DNA of 64,000 nucleotides from Haemophilus sp. CCUG 60358. Its GTDB lineage: Bacteria; Pseudomonadota; Gammaproteobacteria; Enterobacterales; Pasteurellaceae. The DNA is taken from assembly GCF_001679485.1 (NCBI RefSeq), contig NZ_LZOZ01000015.1, positions 1 through 64,000 on the forward strand, given 5' to 3'. A model generated the notes under the pieces. The model was not told where the DNA came from. It searched no databases and worked only from the letters and a program-made list of their open reading frames with translations. Positions 12,566 through 22,191 of this stretch are shown piece by piece. The translations under genes and the position numbers were made by a program. Within the stretch, counting starts at the first letter, position 1, and the number at the start of each line of letters is the position of its first letter.

Positions 12566-12588
12566 ATGTATCGTTAAAAGCAAATAAC

Positions 12589-12605
12589 GTTGCAAAAATT
12601 GCAAC
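12589..12605. promoter_or_regulatory. Probable IlvY operator
   Basis: A perfect inverted repeat GTTGCAA-AAA-TTGCAAC lies just upstream of the ilvY start. Its centre is about 64 bases before the predicted ilvC transcription start, the usual place for a LysR recognition site. A related half-site ACGCAAC occurs at 12630-12636, next to the ilvC -35. Confidence 0.8.
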
Positions 12606-12626
12606 ACTAAGTGTCAATAATATCAC

Positions 12627-12654
12627 TTTACGCAACAACTAAAAACCTTATAAT
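12627..12654 (+). promoter_or_regulatory. ilvC promoter
   Basis: A perfect -10 TATAAT at 12649-12654 is preceded by a weak -35 TTTACG at 12627-12632 with a 16-base spacer, as expected for an activator-dependent promoter. Confidence 0.7.
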
Positions 12655-12727
12655 CCACTTCACAACAAAAAACTATATTCAAACACAACCTCATACACAT
12701 TAATCAACATCATAGAAAGGATGAAAA

Positions 12728-14209
12728 ATGGCTAACTATTTCAACACATTAAATTTACGCGAAAAATTAGATCAATTAGGTCGTTGTCGTTTTATGGATC
12801 GCAGCGAATTTGCTGACGGTTGCAACTACTTAAAAGGCAAAAAAATCGTTATCGTAGGTTGTGGCGCACAAGGTTTAAACCAAGGTTTAAATATGCGTGA
12901 CTCTGGCTTAGACATTTCTTATGCATTACGTCCAGAAGCGATTGCAGAAAAACGTGCTTCATTCCAACGTGCAACAGAAAACGGCTTTAAAGTGGGCACT
13001 TACCAAGAGTTAATCCCAACTGCAGACTTAGTGATCAACTTAACACCAGACAAACAACACTCTAAAGTTGTGGCTGATGTAATGCCATTAATGAAAAAAG
13101 ATTCAGCATTCGGTTACTCACACGGTTTCAACATCGTTGAAGTAGGTGAGCAAATCCGTGAAGACATCACTGTGGTAATGACTGCACCAAAATGTCCAGG
13201 TACTGAAGTACGTGAAGAATACAAACGTGGTTTCGGTGTACCAACATTAATCGCGGTTCACCCTGCAAATGACCCACGTGGTGAAGGTATGGCAATTGCG
13301 AAAGCATGGGCAGCTGCAACCGGTGGTGACCGTGCAGGTGTATTAGAATCTTCATTTGTCGCAGAAGTAAAATCTGACTTAATGGGTGAACAAACCATTC
13401 TTTGCGGTATGTTACAAGCAGGTTCTATCGTATGTTACGACAAACTAGTTGCTGATGGTAAAGATCCAGCATACGCAGGTAAATTGATCCAATACGGTTG
13501 GGAAACTATTACTGAAGCCTTAAAACAAGGCGGTATCACATTAATGATGGATCGCTTATCAAACAGCGCAAAATTACGTGCATTTGAGCTTGCGGAACAA
13601 ATCAAAGAAAGCCTTGGTTTCTTATATTACAAACACATGGATGACATCATCAGTGGTCACTTCTCCGCAACCATGATGGCTGACTGGGCGAACGGTGATA
13701 AAGACTTATTAGCATGGCGTGAAGCAACTGGCAAAACTGCCTTTGAAAATGCACCAAAAGCAGACGGCATCAAAATTTCTGAACAAGAATACTTTGATAA
13801 CGGCGTGTTAATGGTAGCAATGGTGAAAGCAGGTGTTGAATTAGCCTTTGATGCAATGGTTGCAAGCGGTATCTATGAAGAATCAGCTTACTATGAATCA
13901 CTTCACGAATTACCGTTAATCGCTAACACCATTGCGCGTAAACGTTTATACGAAATGAACGTAGTTATTTCTGATACGGCAGAATATGGTAACTACTTAT
14001 TCTCTAACGTAGCGACCCCTATTCTTGCTAAAGAAATCATCCCAACCTTACAAAAAGGTGACTTAGGTGAACCAACACCAGCAGTTGCTATCGACAACAT
14101 CACTTTACGCGATGTAAACGATGCAATCCGTAACCACCCAGTTGAATTAATTGGTCAAGAGTTACGTGGTTATATGACAGATATGAAACGTATCGCTGTT
14201 GCAGGTTAA
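12728..14209 (+). CDS. ilvC: Ketol-acid reductoisomerase, class II (long form)
   Basis: NADPH-dependent Mg2+ enzyme of isoleucine-valine synthesis that isomerises and reduces acetohydroxy acids. The 493 residues are the long enterobacterial form with a duplicated knotted C-terminal domain. The nucleotide loop GCGAQG is at 44-49, the conserved His132 is in GYSHGFN, and the metal ligands Asp217 and Glu221 are in KSDLMGEQ. An AAAGGATG ribosome site precedes the ATG. There is no exact USS in the 3.9 kb from 10406 to 14303, which includes this whole gene. Confidence 0.98.
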   Translation: MANYFNTLNLREKLDQLGRCRFMDRSEFADGCNYLKGKKIVIVGCGAQGLNQGLNMRDSGLDISYALRPEAIAEKRASFQRATENGFKVGTYQELIPTADLVINLTPDKQHSKVVADVMPLMKKDSAFGYSHGFNIVEVGEQIREDITVVMTAPKCPGTEVREEYKRGFGVPTLIAVHPANDPRGEGMAIAKAWAAATGGDRAGVLESSFVAEVKSDLMGEQTILCGMLQAGSIVCYDKLVADGKDPAYAGKLIQYGWETITEALKQGGITLMMDRLSNSAKLRAFELAEQIKESLGFLYYKHMDDIISGHFSATMMADWANGDKDLLAWREATGKTAFENAPKADGIKISEQEYFDNGVLMVAMVKAGVELAFDAMVASGIYEESAYYESLHELPLIANTIARKRLYEMNVVISDTAEYGNYLFSNVATPILAKEIIPTLQKGDLGEPTPAVAIDNITLRDVNDAIRNHPVELIGQELRGYMTDMKRIAVAG

Positions 14210-14228
14210 TCATTAAATCGTTAAAATT

Positions 14229-14262
14229 TAAGCCAGCTTTTATTCAATAAGTTGGCTTTTTT
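14229..14262 (+). terminator. ilvC terminator
   Basis: A 10-bp stem (14230-14239 with 14249-14258, one G-U pair) is followed by a run of T. A TATAAT follows at 14262-14267, and the autotransporter ribosome site begins at about 14271. Confidence 0.8.
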
Positions 14263-14281
14263 ATAATCCAAAGGAATTCAT

Positions 14282-16804
14282 ATGAAAAACAATAAAATTT
14301 TTAACCGCACTTTTAAAGTGAGTTTGGTGGCTATGGCGTTAGGATTAGTTAATTCGGCATGGGCCATTGATTATAAACTATATGAAGGTACCGTATATAA
14401 GAATCCGGAAAGAACTGACTCTGAAGTAAAAAATATGAATTTTAATTCAGATTATGGATATGATTTAACAAATAAAAAGAATCTTGCAACTGTATCTTTT
14501 CGAATGAAAAATGGTTTAAATAATAAGGATTATCCAACAGAATCACTAATTTTCCTTTATCCTCAATTTTCTAAGGGGCCTAGTTCATTAGAAATCAAAC
14601 CTAATAGCACTTTCACATTATCGAAGGCTTTTCCTGAAAGTTCTGTTTTTGAATTGAGAGATGCAAATCTCAAATTCCACACCGGTAATATCAATTTATT
14701 TAAGGGGCTTTCAACAGTTAATGAAGAGGGCGAGTCAGTTTCAGGAAATTCAGCATTTGAACTTCAAAGTAATAGCACCATTGATATTGATTCAGTGAGT
14801 ATTGTTAGTTTAGCTGAAGAGAGCATCGGGTACCAACTATTTGATAAATCTACAGCAAATATTACTAACTCCTCTATTTTCCTAGGGGAAGGTAACAGCA
14901 CTGCTGTAGATGCAGAAAACTCAGCATTAAATATCAAAAATTTAAATATCACGCTACAGCCAGCAGGTAGCGATAAATCAACTACTATTGCATACATATC
15001 TGAGAATACTACATTAAATATTGAGGACAGCTTGCTCACAATTGAAGCGAAAGGTCAAAGTAAAGGTTTAGGTTTTGTACTTGATGGTGGTATGACCAAC
15101 ATTACAAATTCCAACATTGAAAATAACACTGGAGATGTTGTTATTTTTACTAATAAACAAGATTCTCGAGATACAACAAATAATTACAGCTCAACAACAG
15201 TTAATCTAAAAAATACTAAAATCCCCGATGCAAAAGTATTGGTTGGATTAAACATGCCCGATCTAGCTGATACGGACTTATCTGAAGGAGAGAAAACTAG
15301 CTCACCTAGATTTGTGTTAAATGCAGATAACTCACAGTTAAATGGTGCAGTAAAGCAATATGACGGTACAAATAAAACGCCTGTTACATTAAATCTAACT
15401 AACAATACTACATGGGATTTAGTGGATAATTCAGAAGTAACAGACTTGCATTTAAATAACTCAGCGGTTTCTTTAACTAATACAAACGCTCCTTATGCAA
15501 CATTAACTATCACGGGTAATCTCACTGGCTCAGGTATCTTCAACCTCAACACCAATATCGCTGAAAACAAAAGCGATAAAATCGTTGTTAAAGGTACTGC
15601 CGAAGGTAATCATAAAATTGGGGTAACTAACCAAGGTGCAAACGTTGCTAACGGCAAAGTGACACTTGTAGAAACCAATGGTGGTAATGCGGCGTTTAGC
15701 TTAACTAACCCGAATAATCGTGTAGATTTAGGGGCTTACCAATATTTTCTAACCAAAGAGGGAAATAATTGGGTATTAGCTAACTCTAAAAATGTAGTTA
15801 CTCCAACTCCACCTGTTGCACCAGTTACACCAAGCAAACCAGTAGTGACCCCAAGCAAACCTGCGGTAACGCCTAGCACTCCAGTAGTAACCCCAAGTAA
15901 TCCAGTAGTACCACCTGCAGTTCTACCAAGCACACCATTACTTTCAGACTTAGCGAATGCACAAGTTTCTCTTCGCCAAGCACAATTGCTTTTAGTGGAA
16001 GATGATTTAAATGGCATTCATCAACGTCTAGGTGAAGTGAAAAACGGTGAAAAAGGTAATGTATGGGTTCGTAATGTGAATTCTCGCCAAAAATTAGCCG
16101 CACTTTCGACAGGTGAGAGTGAAACTTCTGGCTTTAAACAAAACGTACATAGCTTACAAGTGGGCGCTGATGCTGCTGTAACAGATAACCTCCGTGTTGG
16201 TGGATTTGTTGGTCGTAGCCAAGCTAACGTTGATTTCAATGGTTATTACGGTGATGGCAAAGTAAGAGGCAACAGCGTGGGCTTATATGCAGCTTACCTT
16301 GCAGATAACGGTATTTATGTAGATAACATCGTGAAATACAGCCGTTTACACGCTAACTCAAATTACACTGAAAAACGCCATTACAACGCTTATACTATTT
16401 CGAGTGAATTAGGCAAACGCTTTAGCCTTGTGAACGATTGGACAATTACCCCGCAAGCACAATTAGCGTGGACACATATTTCATCACAAGAGAATGAAGA
16501 TAGCTTATCTTCTGTGTATTCTCGAATTGGTTTACGTGTAGCCAAAGGCTTTGCATTAAGTAATGGTTGGAATTTACAACCTTATGCAGAAGTCAATGCG
16601 ATTACTAGCAAAAACCGTAGCAGCAAAATTCATTACACAAACAGCGCACTTGATGTTGCAAGCAGCCGCGGACGTTTTGAAAGTGCGGTCGGCTTAAATG
16701 CTGGATTTGCAAATCATCGTTTTGGTTTAGAAGTAAGCCGTGCTGACGGTAAAAACTTCGATAAACCTTATGCAATTCAAGCAGTTTATCGCTATCAGTG
16801 GTAA
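14282..16804 (+). CDS. Type V autotransporter, pertactin-like barrel
   Basis: An 840-residue surface protein. It has a signal peptide (about 1-28, ending SAWA), a Ser/Thr/Asn-rich passenger (about 30-500) of repeated short strands like an irregular beta-helix, a Pro-rich linker (about 505-550) built on a VTPSKP-like repeat, and a C-terminal autotransporter barrel (about 565-840) ending YRYQW. I see no protease serine motif or Arg-Gly-Asp, so an adhesin-like or structural role is inferred only from architecture. Passenger codon use is A/T-rich compared with the barrel. Exact USS lie at the signal peptide (14304) and in the barrel (16681). It follows the ilvC terminator by about 20 bases, leaving little room for its own promoter. 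Confidence 0.9.
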   Translation: MKNNKIFNRTFKVSLVAMALGLVNSAWAIDYKLYEGTVYKNPERTDSEVKNMNFNSDYGYDLTNKKNLATVSFRMKNGLNNKDYPTESLIFLYPQFSKGPSSLEIKPNSTFTLSKAFPESSVFELRDANLKFHTGNINLFKGLSTVNEEGESVSGNSAFELQSNSTIDIDSVSIVSLAEESIGYQLFDKSTANITNSSIFLGEGNSTAVDAENSALNIKNLNITLQPAGSDKSTTIAYISENTTLNIEDSLLTIEAKGQSKGLGFVLDGGMTNITNSNIENNTGDVVIFTNKQDSRDTTNNYSSTTVNLKNTKIPDAKVLVGLNMPDLADTDLSEGEKTSSPRFVLNADNSQLNGAVKQYDGTNKTPVTLNLTNNTTWDLVDNSEVTDLHLNNSAVSLTNTNAPYATLTITGNLTGSGIFNLNTNIAENKSDKIVVKGTAEGNHKIGVTNQGANVANGKVTLVETNGGNAAFSLTNPNNRVDLGAYQYFLTKEGNNWVLANSKNVVTPTPPVAPVTPSKPVVTPSKPAVTPSTPVVTPSNPVVPPAVLPSTPLLSDLANAQVSLRQAQLLLVEDDLNGIHQRLGEVKNGEKGNVWVRNVNSRQKLAALSTGESETSGFKQNVHSLQVGADAAVTDNLRVGGFVGRSQANVDFNGYYGDGKVRGNSVGLYAAYLADNGIYVDNIVKYSRLHANSNYTEKRHYNAYTISSELGKRFSLVNDWTITPQAQLAWTHISSQENEDSLSSVYSRIGLRVAKGFALSNGWNLQPYAEVNAITSKNRSSKIHYTNSALDVASSRGRFESAVGLNAGFANHRFGLEVSRADGKNFDKPYAIQAVYRYQW

Positions 16805-16810
16805 TATAAG

Positions 16811-16838
16811 AGGGCGGGTTAAAATCCGCCCTTTTTTT
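16811..16838 (+). terminator. Autotransporter terminator
   Basis: The stem AGGGCGG/CCGCCCT with an 8-base loop is followed by seven T residues, seven bases after the stop codon. Confidence 0.88.
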
Positions 16839-16859
16839 CTTTTTTACTCAATAAATAAT

Positions 16860-17546
16860 ATGTCAAAACCTTTCCCTTCTCACTCATTTACAACCAAACG
16901 AACGGCAAAATCCACTCGTTCATTTAAGCCTAAAGCGAAGCCACTTACATTAGAACAAACAATCGTTGTTTTATTTAACAAACCTTTTGATGTGCTGACA
17001 CAATTCACCGATGAAAATGGCCGAGCTACATTAAAAGATTTTATTACCATTCCTAATGTGTATGCGGCAGGACGATTGGATCGTGATAGCGAAGGGTTAC
17101 TGATTTTAACGAATAATGGTGAAGTGCAACATCGTTTGGCTGATCCTAAGTTTAAAACAGAAAAAACGTATTTTGTGCAAGTGGAAGGCATTCCTGAAGA
17201 GGCTGACTTAGACAAGTTTCGTCAAGGCGTTGAATTGAAAGATGGGATGACGAAGCCAGCAAAAGTGCGGTTGATTTCAGAACCAGATTTTCTTTGGCCT
17301 CGCAAGCCACCTATTCGTGAACGTCAAAGTATTCCAACGAGCTGGTTAGAAATTAAAATTAGTGAAGGGCGTAATCGACAAGTACGTAGAATGACGGCAC
17401 ATATCGGCTTTCCGACATTGCGTCTCATCCGTTATCAAATGAGCCATTTAACACTTGATGGATTGGGTAATGGTGAATATCGCTGTTTGAATGAAGAAGA
17501 AATGCGTGCGTTATTCAAACAACTTCATTTGAACAACGCACATTAA
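16860..17546 (+). CDS. rluE: 23S rRNA pseudouridine(2457) synthase RluE
   Basis: Isomerises U2457 of 23S rRNA. I start it at the ATG at 16860 (228 residues, [10 protein letters not shown]); the longer reading frame from 16740 overlaps the autotransporter end and its terminator. A basic, low-complexity N-terminal tail (1-32) precedes the catalytic domain, which opens with [17 protein letters not shown]. The catalytic Asp74 is in GRLDRDSEG, and [10 protein letters not shown] matches the RluE/RsuA family. No S4 domain is present, as in RluE. It is convergent with the lysine-rich gene, with only two bases between the stop codons. Confidence 0.92.
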   Translation: MSKPFPSHSFTTKRTAKSTRSFKPKAKPLTLEQTIVVLFNKPFDVLTQFTDENGRATLKDFITIPNVYAAGRLDRDSEGLLILTNNGEVQHRLADPKFKTEKTYFVQVEGIPEEADLDKFRQGVELKDGMTKPAKVRLISEPDFLWPRKPPIRERQSIPTSWLEIKISEGRNRQVRRMTAHIGFPTLRLIRYQMSHLTLDGLGNGEYRCLNEEEMRALFKQLHLNNAH

Positions 17547-17548
17547 GA

Positions 17549-18358
17549 TTAGAAACGTTGAGCAGGTTGTGCGTTTTCAACTTGCACGAAGAAACCTTTA
17601 TCATTCAAGATAATGCTGTAATCGGTGACATATTTAACGCTGTTAGTTTCCACTATCGCATTACAGCTGCGAATGCCTTGTTGTGGATAAGATTGCGTTT
17701 CACGGGCTTGCGTGATTTGTTTTACTGTCATTTGAGTGTGAGTAGCAGCGCCTTGTTTTTTGAAGGCATCAGATAATACCGCAAAAACTTTTGAATCATT
17801 ACATCTTGGCACAACGACGGATTTTGTCACAGTATTCGCTGTTTTCTGAGCAACAGTTTCCACTCTATTTTCAGTTACTTTTTCAACGGCTTTTGGTTCC
17901 GCTTTCTTCACTTCAGTTTTAACCACTGGAGTTTTTTTAGCCATCACCTTTTCAGGTTTAGCGGATTCTTTAACTGCACTTTGTTTGCTTTTCTCTACAG
18001 TCTTTTTATCTTTTACTGCCGCTTGCTTAGTTTTTTCTACTGGCTGTTTGCCTTTCGTTTTTGTCGGCTCTGCTTTAGCGGCTTTATTTGTCGTTTTATT
18101 TTTTATTTTTTCTTTTTTTGTTACCGCTTTTTTCGCTTCGACAATTTTAGCTGGCTTTTTCACTTCTGCTTTTTTGGCATCGGCTTTCTTTTTGACTGTT
18201 TTGGCTACAGCTTTAGGTGTGGTTGCTTTCTTGGCTTCCACTTTTTTAACTGCCGTTTTCACTGACTTGGTTTGAGTTGATTTTGCCGTATGATTTGGCG
18301 ATGCAGCAAAGGCCAAAACAGGTAACAAAGCAAAAATCACCGCGAGTAATTTTTTCAT
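17549..18358 (-). CDS. Secreted lysine-rich protein, unknown function
   Basis: A 269-residue protein I cannot assign to a family. A clean signal peptide (1-19, ending LAFAA) is followed by an extremely basic Lys/Ala/Val/Thr/Glu tract (about 22-180) built from K-A-V, KKAE and EKTK-like units. No aromatic residue occurs from 18 to 191. A compact C-terminal part (about 183-269) has two cysteines, Cys186 and Cys232, suggesting a disulfide. The middle resembles histone H1-like or TolA-like tracts and may span the periplasm or bind nucleic acid or anionic cell-wall polymers; that is inference. It follows gpmA on the same strand after a USS-pair hairpin. Confidence 0.8.
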   Translation of the reverse strand: MKKLLAVIFALLPVLAFAASPNHTAKSTQTKSVKTAVKKVEAKKATTPKAVAKTVKKKADAKKAEVKKPAKIVEAKKAVTKKEKIKNKTTNKAAKAEPTKTKGKQPVEKTKQAAVKDKKTVEKSKQSAVKESAKPEKVMAKKTPVVKTEVKKAEPKAVEKVTENRVETVAQKTANTVTKSVVVPRCNDSKVFAVLSDAFKKQGAATHTQMTVKQITQARETQSYPQQGIRSCNAIVETNSVKYVTDYSIILNDKGFFVQVENAQPAQRF

Positions 18359-18377
18359 CTGTTATTCTCCTTAAACA

Positions 18378-18407
18378 AAAAGTGCGGTCAACATTAACCG
18401 CACTTTG
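18378..18407 (-). terminator. USS-pair hairpin after gpmA
   Basis: Facing uptake signals at 18380-18388 and 18397-18405 form a 10-bp stem directly downstream of gpmA; the T tract on the minus strand is short. Confidence 0.65.
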
Positions 18408-18421
18408 AAATCATTTATAAA

Positions 18422-19105
18422 TTAAAGATAGTAGTGTTCTACGTAGTTTAATTTATCGTCAAGTTTTAACACTAATGGTTGACCGGTTGGGATTTCAAAA
18501 TCCATGATTTCCGCATCAGAAATACCAATGATGTGTTTTGCTAATGCACGAAGTGAGTTACCGTGTGCCACCACTAAAACACGTTTACCAGAAAGCATTG
18601 CTGGAGCAATTTGGTCTTCCCAGAATGGTAATGCGCGTTCTAAGGTTAATTTTAAGTTTTCTGCATTTGGTATAACATCAGACGGAATGTTTGCATAACG
18701 ACGGTCATTATGTGCAGAATTTGGATCTTTCGGATCTAAATCTGGAGGGGAAATATCATAAGAACGGCGCCAGATATGAACTTGTTCGTCACCGTATTTT
18801 TCTGCTGTTTCTTTTTTATCTAAGCCTTGTAATGCACCGTAGTGACGCTCATTTAAACGCCAGTTTTTCACTTGAGGAATCCATAATTGGTGAGATTCTT
18901 CTAACACGATGTTACAGGTTTTGATTGCACGAGTTAAAACAGAGGTAAAGGCGATATCAAATTCATAGCCTTTCTCCAACAATTTTTTACCCGCTGCTTT
19001 TGCTTCTTCAACACCGCGCTCGGTTAAATTCACATCACGCCAACCGGTGAATAAATTTTTTGCGTTCCACTCACTGAAACCGTGACGAATGAATACTAAT
19101 TCCAT
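18422..19105 (-). CDS. gpmA: 2,3-bisphosphoglycerate-dependent phosphoglycerate mutase
   Basis: Glycolytic interconversion of 3- and 2-phosphoglycerate. The 227 residues are family-typical. The phosphohistidine His8 is in [10 protein letters not shown], the proton donor Glu86 in RLNERHYG and the second catalytic His181 in VVAHGNSLR. The residue after RHG is Phe, where E. coli has Glu; this is outside the catalytic set. An AGGAGATC ribosome site precedes the ATG. It is divergent from envC over 187 bases, in which I see no clear regulatory motif. Confidence 0.98.
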   Translation of the reverse strand: MELVFIRHGFSEWNAKNLFTGWRDVNLTERGVEEAKAAGKKLLEKGYEFDIAFTSVLTRAIKTCNIVLEESHQLWIPQVKNWRLNERHYGALQGLDKKETAEKYGDEQVHIWRRSYDISPPDLDPKDPNSAHNDRRYANIPSDVIPNAENLKLTLERALPFWEDQIAPAMLSGKRVLVVAHGNSLRALAKHIIGISDAEIMDFEIPTGQPLVLKLDDKLNYVEHYYL

Positions 19106-19292
19106 AAGGATCTCCTAAGTATTAATAAAAAAATGAATGGTTCTGTTATAGCAAAAAATCGTTATGTTTAAAAGTAAAAAGGCGGTATTTACTGATCTTT
19201 CGCAAAAAATCGCCTGTAAACTTTTAGCCACTCAAAAATAATGCTAGTATTTAAGCTTTATTCGTCCCTTAATTTCTCTCAAGTTTAGATGT

Positions 19293-20525
19293 ATGCAGCA
19301 AAGCAATCGTAGAAAAAAAATCTTATCAAAACTGACCGTACTTTTAGCTTGCGGTCTGCTTGGCTTTTCATCTTTCGCGCAAGGCAACGATCTCAACCAA
19401 ATTCAAAAACAAATTAAACAACAAGAGTCGAAGATCGCCGAGCAAAAACGTGCACAAGCTAAACTCCAAGCTAGTCTTAAAGATCAAGAAAGCAAAATTA
19501 ATAGCGTTGTTGGTGAATTACGTGAAACAGAATTAAGTTTGCAAGAAATCCGCAAGCAAATGGCGGAAACCGAAAAGCAAATCAAGCAATTAGAAAAGCA
19601 AGAGCGCGTGCAAAAAGCGAAGCTCGCACAGCAAATAGATGCCATTTATCGCTCAGGTGTCAATCCTTCTACCTTGGAAAGAATGCTTTCGGAAGATGCC
19701 AAAAAAGCGGAACGCATGAAAGTGTATTATCAGCACTTAAACCAAGTTCGCATTGATATGATTAACAATCTGAAAGCGACACAAGAGAATTTAGCGAAAC
19801 AACGCGAAGCGATTTCAGGCCAACAAAAGAATCATCGCGATCAGCTTTCTACGCAAAAGAAACAGCAGCAAGAATTACAAAAAGCGCAACAAGAACGTCA
19901 ATCTACGTTAAATGAACTCAACAAAAACTTAACGAAAGATCAGAATAAGCTGGAAACGTTGAAAGCGAATGAAAATGCCCTTCGCCAAGAAATTCAACGT
20001 GCTGAACAAGCTGCTCGCCAACAAGAACAACGTGAGCGTGAAGCCCTTGCTCAGAAAAAACAAGAGGAAGAAAAACGTACCTCAAAACCTTATCAACCAA
20101 CTGATCAAGAACGTAAGTTGATTAACAGCACCAGTGGTTTAGGTACGGCTGCACGTCAATACAGTCGTCCAGTTTCTGGCCCGACGTTATATTCCTTTGG
20201 TTCAATCCAAGCGGGCGAAGTACGTTGGAAAGGCATGGTTATCGGTGCACCAACGGGTACCGCGGTAAAAGCTATTGCAAGTGGTCGTGTCATTCTAGCG
20301 GGTCATCTTAATGGCTATGGTTATATGGTGATTGTGAAACACGGCGACAGCGACTTGAGCTTATATGGTTTCAACCAAGCGGTATTTGTGAAACAGGGTC
20401 AGCTGGTGTCTGCGGGACAAACCATCGCACAAGTGGGGAATACGGGTGAGATCTCTAAACCGGCACTTTACTTTGGTATCAGCCGTAAAGGGGTGCCTGT
20501 AAATCCAGCTGGGTGGATTAAATAA
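19293..20525 (+). CDS. envC: Murein hydrolase activator EnvC (LytM-domain)
   Basis: Periplasmic septal protein that activates amidases during cell separation. The 410 residues have a signal peptide (about 1-30), a long coiled coil (about 35-260) rich in Lys, Gln and Glu, and a C-terminal LytM/M23-like domain (about 300-408). The catalytic HxH of active M23 enzymes is absent: the expected site reads LYGFNQ, as in EnvC, so it should be an activator rather than a hydrolase. A one-mismatch USS (ACCGTACTT, 19335-19343) encodes part of the signal peptide. The stop overlaps the next ATG (TAATG). Confidence 0.92.
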   Translation: MQQSNRRKKILSKLTVLLACGLLGFSSFAQGNDLNQIQKQIKQQESKIAEQKRAQAKLQASLKDQESKINSVVGELRETELSLQEIRKQMAETEKQIKQLEKQERVQKAKLAQQIDAIYRSGVNPSTLERMLSEDAKKAERMKVYYQHLNQVRIDMINNLKATQENLAKQREAISGQQKNHRDQLSTQKKQQQELQKAQQERQSTLNELNKNLTKDQNKLETLKANENALRQEIQRAEQAARQQEQREREALAQKKQEEEKRTSKPYQPTDQERKLINSTSGLGTAARQYSRPVSGPTLYSFGSIQAGEVRWKGMVIGAPTGTAVKAIASGRVILAGHLNGYGYMVIVKHGDSDLSLYGFNQAVFVKQGQLVSAGQTIAQVGNTGEISKPALYFGISRKGVPVNPAGWIK

Positions 20526-21367
20526 TGGCGGCATTCTTTCAAAGTGCGGTCAAAAATACGATCATTTTTTCAACCGCACTTTTCTCTGCGTTTACTTCTG
20601 CACAAGGCAAACTGGCTATTGTAATTGATGACATTGGCTATCATCCGAAAGAAGATGCCGAGGTTTTAGCCATGCCAAAAGAAATCTCCGTTGCTATTAT
20701 TCCAGCTGCACCCTATGCCAAATTACGCAATCAAGAAGCGAAAGCACAAAATCATGATATTCTCATCCATATGCCGATGCAGCCTGTCAGCAATATTAAA
20801 ATTGAGGAAGGTGGTTTGACTTTAGGCTTGTCCGAAGCGCAAGTGAATGAGCGAGTAAAAAAAGCTAAATCTATTGTGCCAAACGCTATAGGAATGAATA
20901 ATCATATGGGCAGTGCAGCCACGGCCGATGCCACATTAATGACTTATTTAATGACCGCACTTCGCGAGCAGCATTTATTTTTTTTAGATAGCCGTACTAT
21001 CGGAAAATCAGTTGCGGGAAAAATAGCAAAAGAACAAGGCATACGTGTATTAGATCGCCATGTGTTTTTAGATGACAGTGATAATTTGGCGGATGTTCAA
21101 CGCCAATTTCAAAATGCAATCCAATATGCACGTAAACATGGCACGGCTATTGCTATTGGACACCCTCGTCCAAATACCGTAGCCGTATTAAAATCGGGAA
21201 TAAAAAATTTACCCGATGATATTCAATTGGTGGGTATGGGAAGCTTGTGGCGAAATGAAAAAATCTTGCCACCTAAACCATTTATCTTAATTTTTAATGA
21301 TATTCCTGCGCCAACTTCAGTTGCACCGTTTGAGCCAATCCCTTTATTACGGGGCGTGCCGAGGTAA
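20525..21367 (+). CDS. yibQ: Divergent polysaccharide deacetylase family protein YibQ
   Basis: Probable periplasmic protein of 280 residues with a signal peptide (about 1-26) and a NodB-like fold. LAIVIDDIGYH carries the conserved Asp pair, followed by HMPMQP, GMNNHMGS and the later GIAIGHPRP-type segment, here AIAIGHPRPNT. The exact deacetylase activity is uncertain. It is translationally coupled to envC, an arrangement also seen in enterobacteria, which suggests a cell-wall role. Two facing USS (20542-20550 and 20573-20581) lie inside the signal-peptide coding region. Confidence 0.88.
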   Translation: MAAFFQSAVKNTIIFSTALFSAFTSAQGKLAIVIDDIGYHPKEDAEVLAMPKEISVAIIPAAPYAKLRNQEAKAQNHDILIHMPMQPVSNIKIEEGGLTLGLSEAQVNERVKKAKSIVPNAIGMNNHMGSAATADATLMTYLMTALREQHLFFLDSRTIGKSVAGKIAKEQGIRVLDRHVFLDDSDNLADVQRQFQNAIQYARKHGTAIAIGHPRPNTVAVLKSGIKNLPDDIQLVGMGSLWRNEKILPPKPFILIFNDIPAPTSVAPFEPIPLLRGVPR

Positions 21368-21368
21368 C

Positions 21369-21400
21369 AAAAAGAGCGGTTAAAAAAACCGCTCTTTTTT
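21369..21400. terminator. Bidirectional terminator between yibQ and narP
   Basis: The stem AAAAAGAGCGGT/ACCGCTCTTTTT with a seven-A loop is flanked by A and T runs and serves both convergent genes. Confidence 0.88.
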
Positions 21401-21416
21401 ATCGTTTGAAATTTGC

Positions 21417-22046
21417 CTATCGACCATTTCGTTCAAAGAACAAGACAGTTGCGGCAACGCGTGAGTGAACGTTAAGTTTACGAAGTAAGTTACGAATGTG
21501 CACTTTAACCGTTTCTTCAGAAATGAAAAGTTGGCCCGCAATTTGTTTATTAGATAAACCTGTTGCGATTAAACGTAATACATCCATTTCACGATCGGTG
21601 AGTGAATCCATTGGATCAACAGTATGTTTGCGTTCTAAAAGAAGATTTTTAATCGAATCACTTAAAATCACTTCACCTTGTGCAATACGTTTAATTTGCT
21701 CAAGTAGCACATCTGGCTCAGTATCTTTCAATAAATAGCCATCAGCACCCGCATCGATGAGAGTGAAAATATCATTTTTCGCATCAGACACGGTTAAGAT
21801 CAAAATTCGCGCATCAACACCTTCTGCACGCAAGCCTTTAAGAGTATCTAAACCTGAAAGACCTTTCATATTAAGATCTAAAATGATTAAATCGGGCGAT
21901 TCTTGAATCGCAATGGAAATGCCTTCTGTACCGCTTCCTACATCAGCGACAACTTCAAAATTCTCTTCTAATTCAACTAATTGTTTGATACCACGACGCA
22001 TTAATGGATGGTCGTCGATAATTAATACTTTTAACTTTTCTTGCAT
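21417..22046 (-). CDS. narP: Nitrate/nitrite response regulator NarP
   Basis: A LuxR/NarL-type response regulator controlling anaerobic respiratory genes. I use the ATG at 22046 (209 residues, MQEKLKVLIIDDHPLMRRG), which has a GGAGAAT ribosome site; the longer frame adds nine unconserved residues. The receiver has acidic residues Asp11-Asp12 and phospho-acceptor Asp57 in IILDLNM. The C-terminal helix-turn-helix is LTDREMDVLRLIATGLSNKQ and following. No sensor kinase is adjacent, as expected where the partner NarQ is encoded elsewhere. A near-perfect FNR-type box lies upstream. Confidence 0.93.
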   Translation of the reverse strand: MQEKLKVLIIDDHPLMRRGIKQLVELEENFEVVADVGSGTEGISIAIQESPDLIILDLNMKGLSGLDTLKGLRAEGVDARILILTVSDAKNDIFTLIDAGADGYLLKDTEPDVLLEQIKRIAQGEVILSDSIKNLLLERKHTVDPMDSLTDREMDVLRLIATGLSNKQIAGQLFISEETVKVHIRNLLRKLNVHSRVAATVLFFERNGR

Positions 22047-22191
22047 AATATTCTCCAAGAGATAAGCGGACAAACATTCTATCGCCTGAAGGCGAAAACG
22101 TCCACAGCCTTAGATTATTTCTCAATAGATTTTCGACCGAGGGATTCTATCGGGATTTTACCTATCTTCCAATGCATATTTGCAGATAAAC

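Noticed and set aside
15796..15930. Short direct repeats resembling a CRISPR array
   Set aside because: They are in-frame Pro-rich linker codons of the autotransporter, with degenerate units and no spacers.
16740..16859. Longer rluE start inside the autotransporter gene
   Set aside because: It would span the autotransporter terminator, and the extra residues do not fit the family.
17558..18275. Several open frames on the plus strand opposite the lysine-rich gene
   Set aside because: They translate to Phe/Leu/Cys-rich strings that are the complement of Lys/Ala codons, without ribosome sites.
19293..20525. Active M23 endopeptidase
   Set aside because: The catalytic HxH position reads LYGFN, as in EnvC activators.
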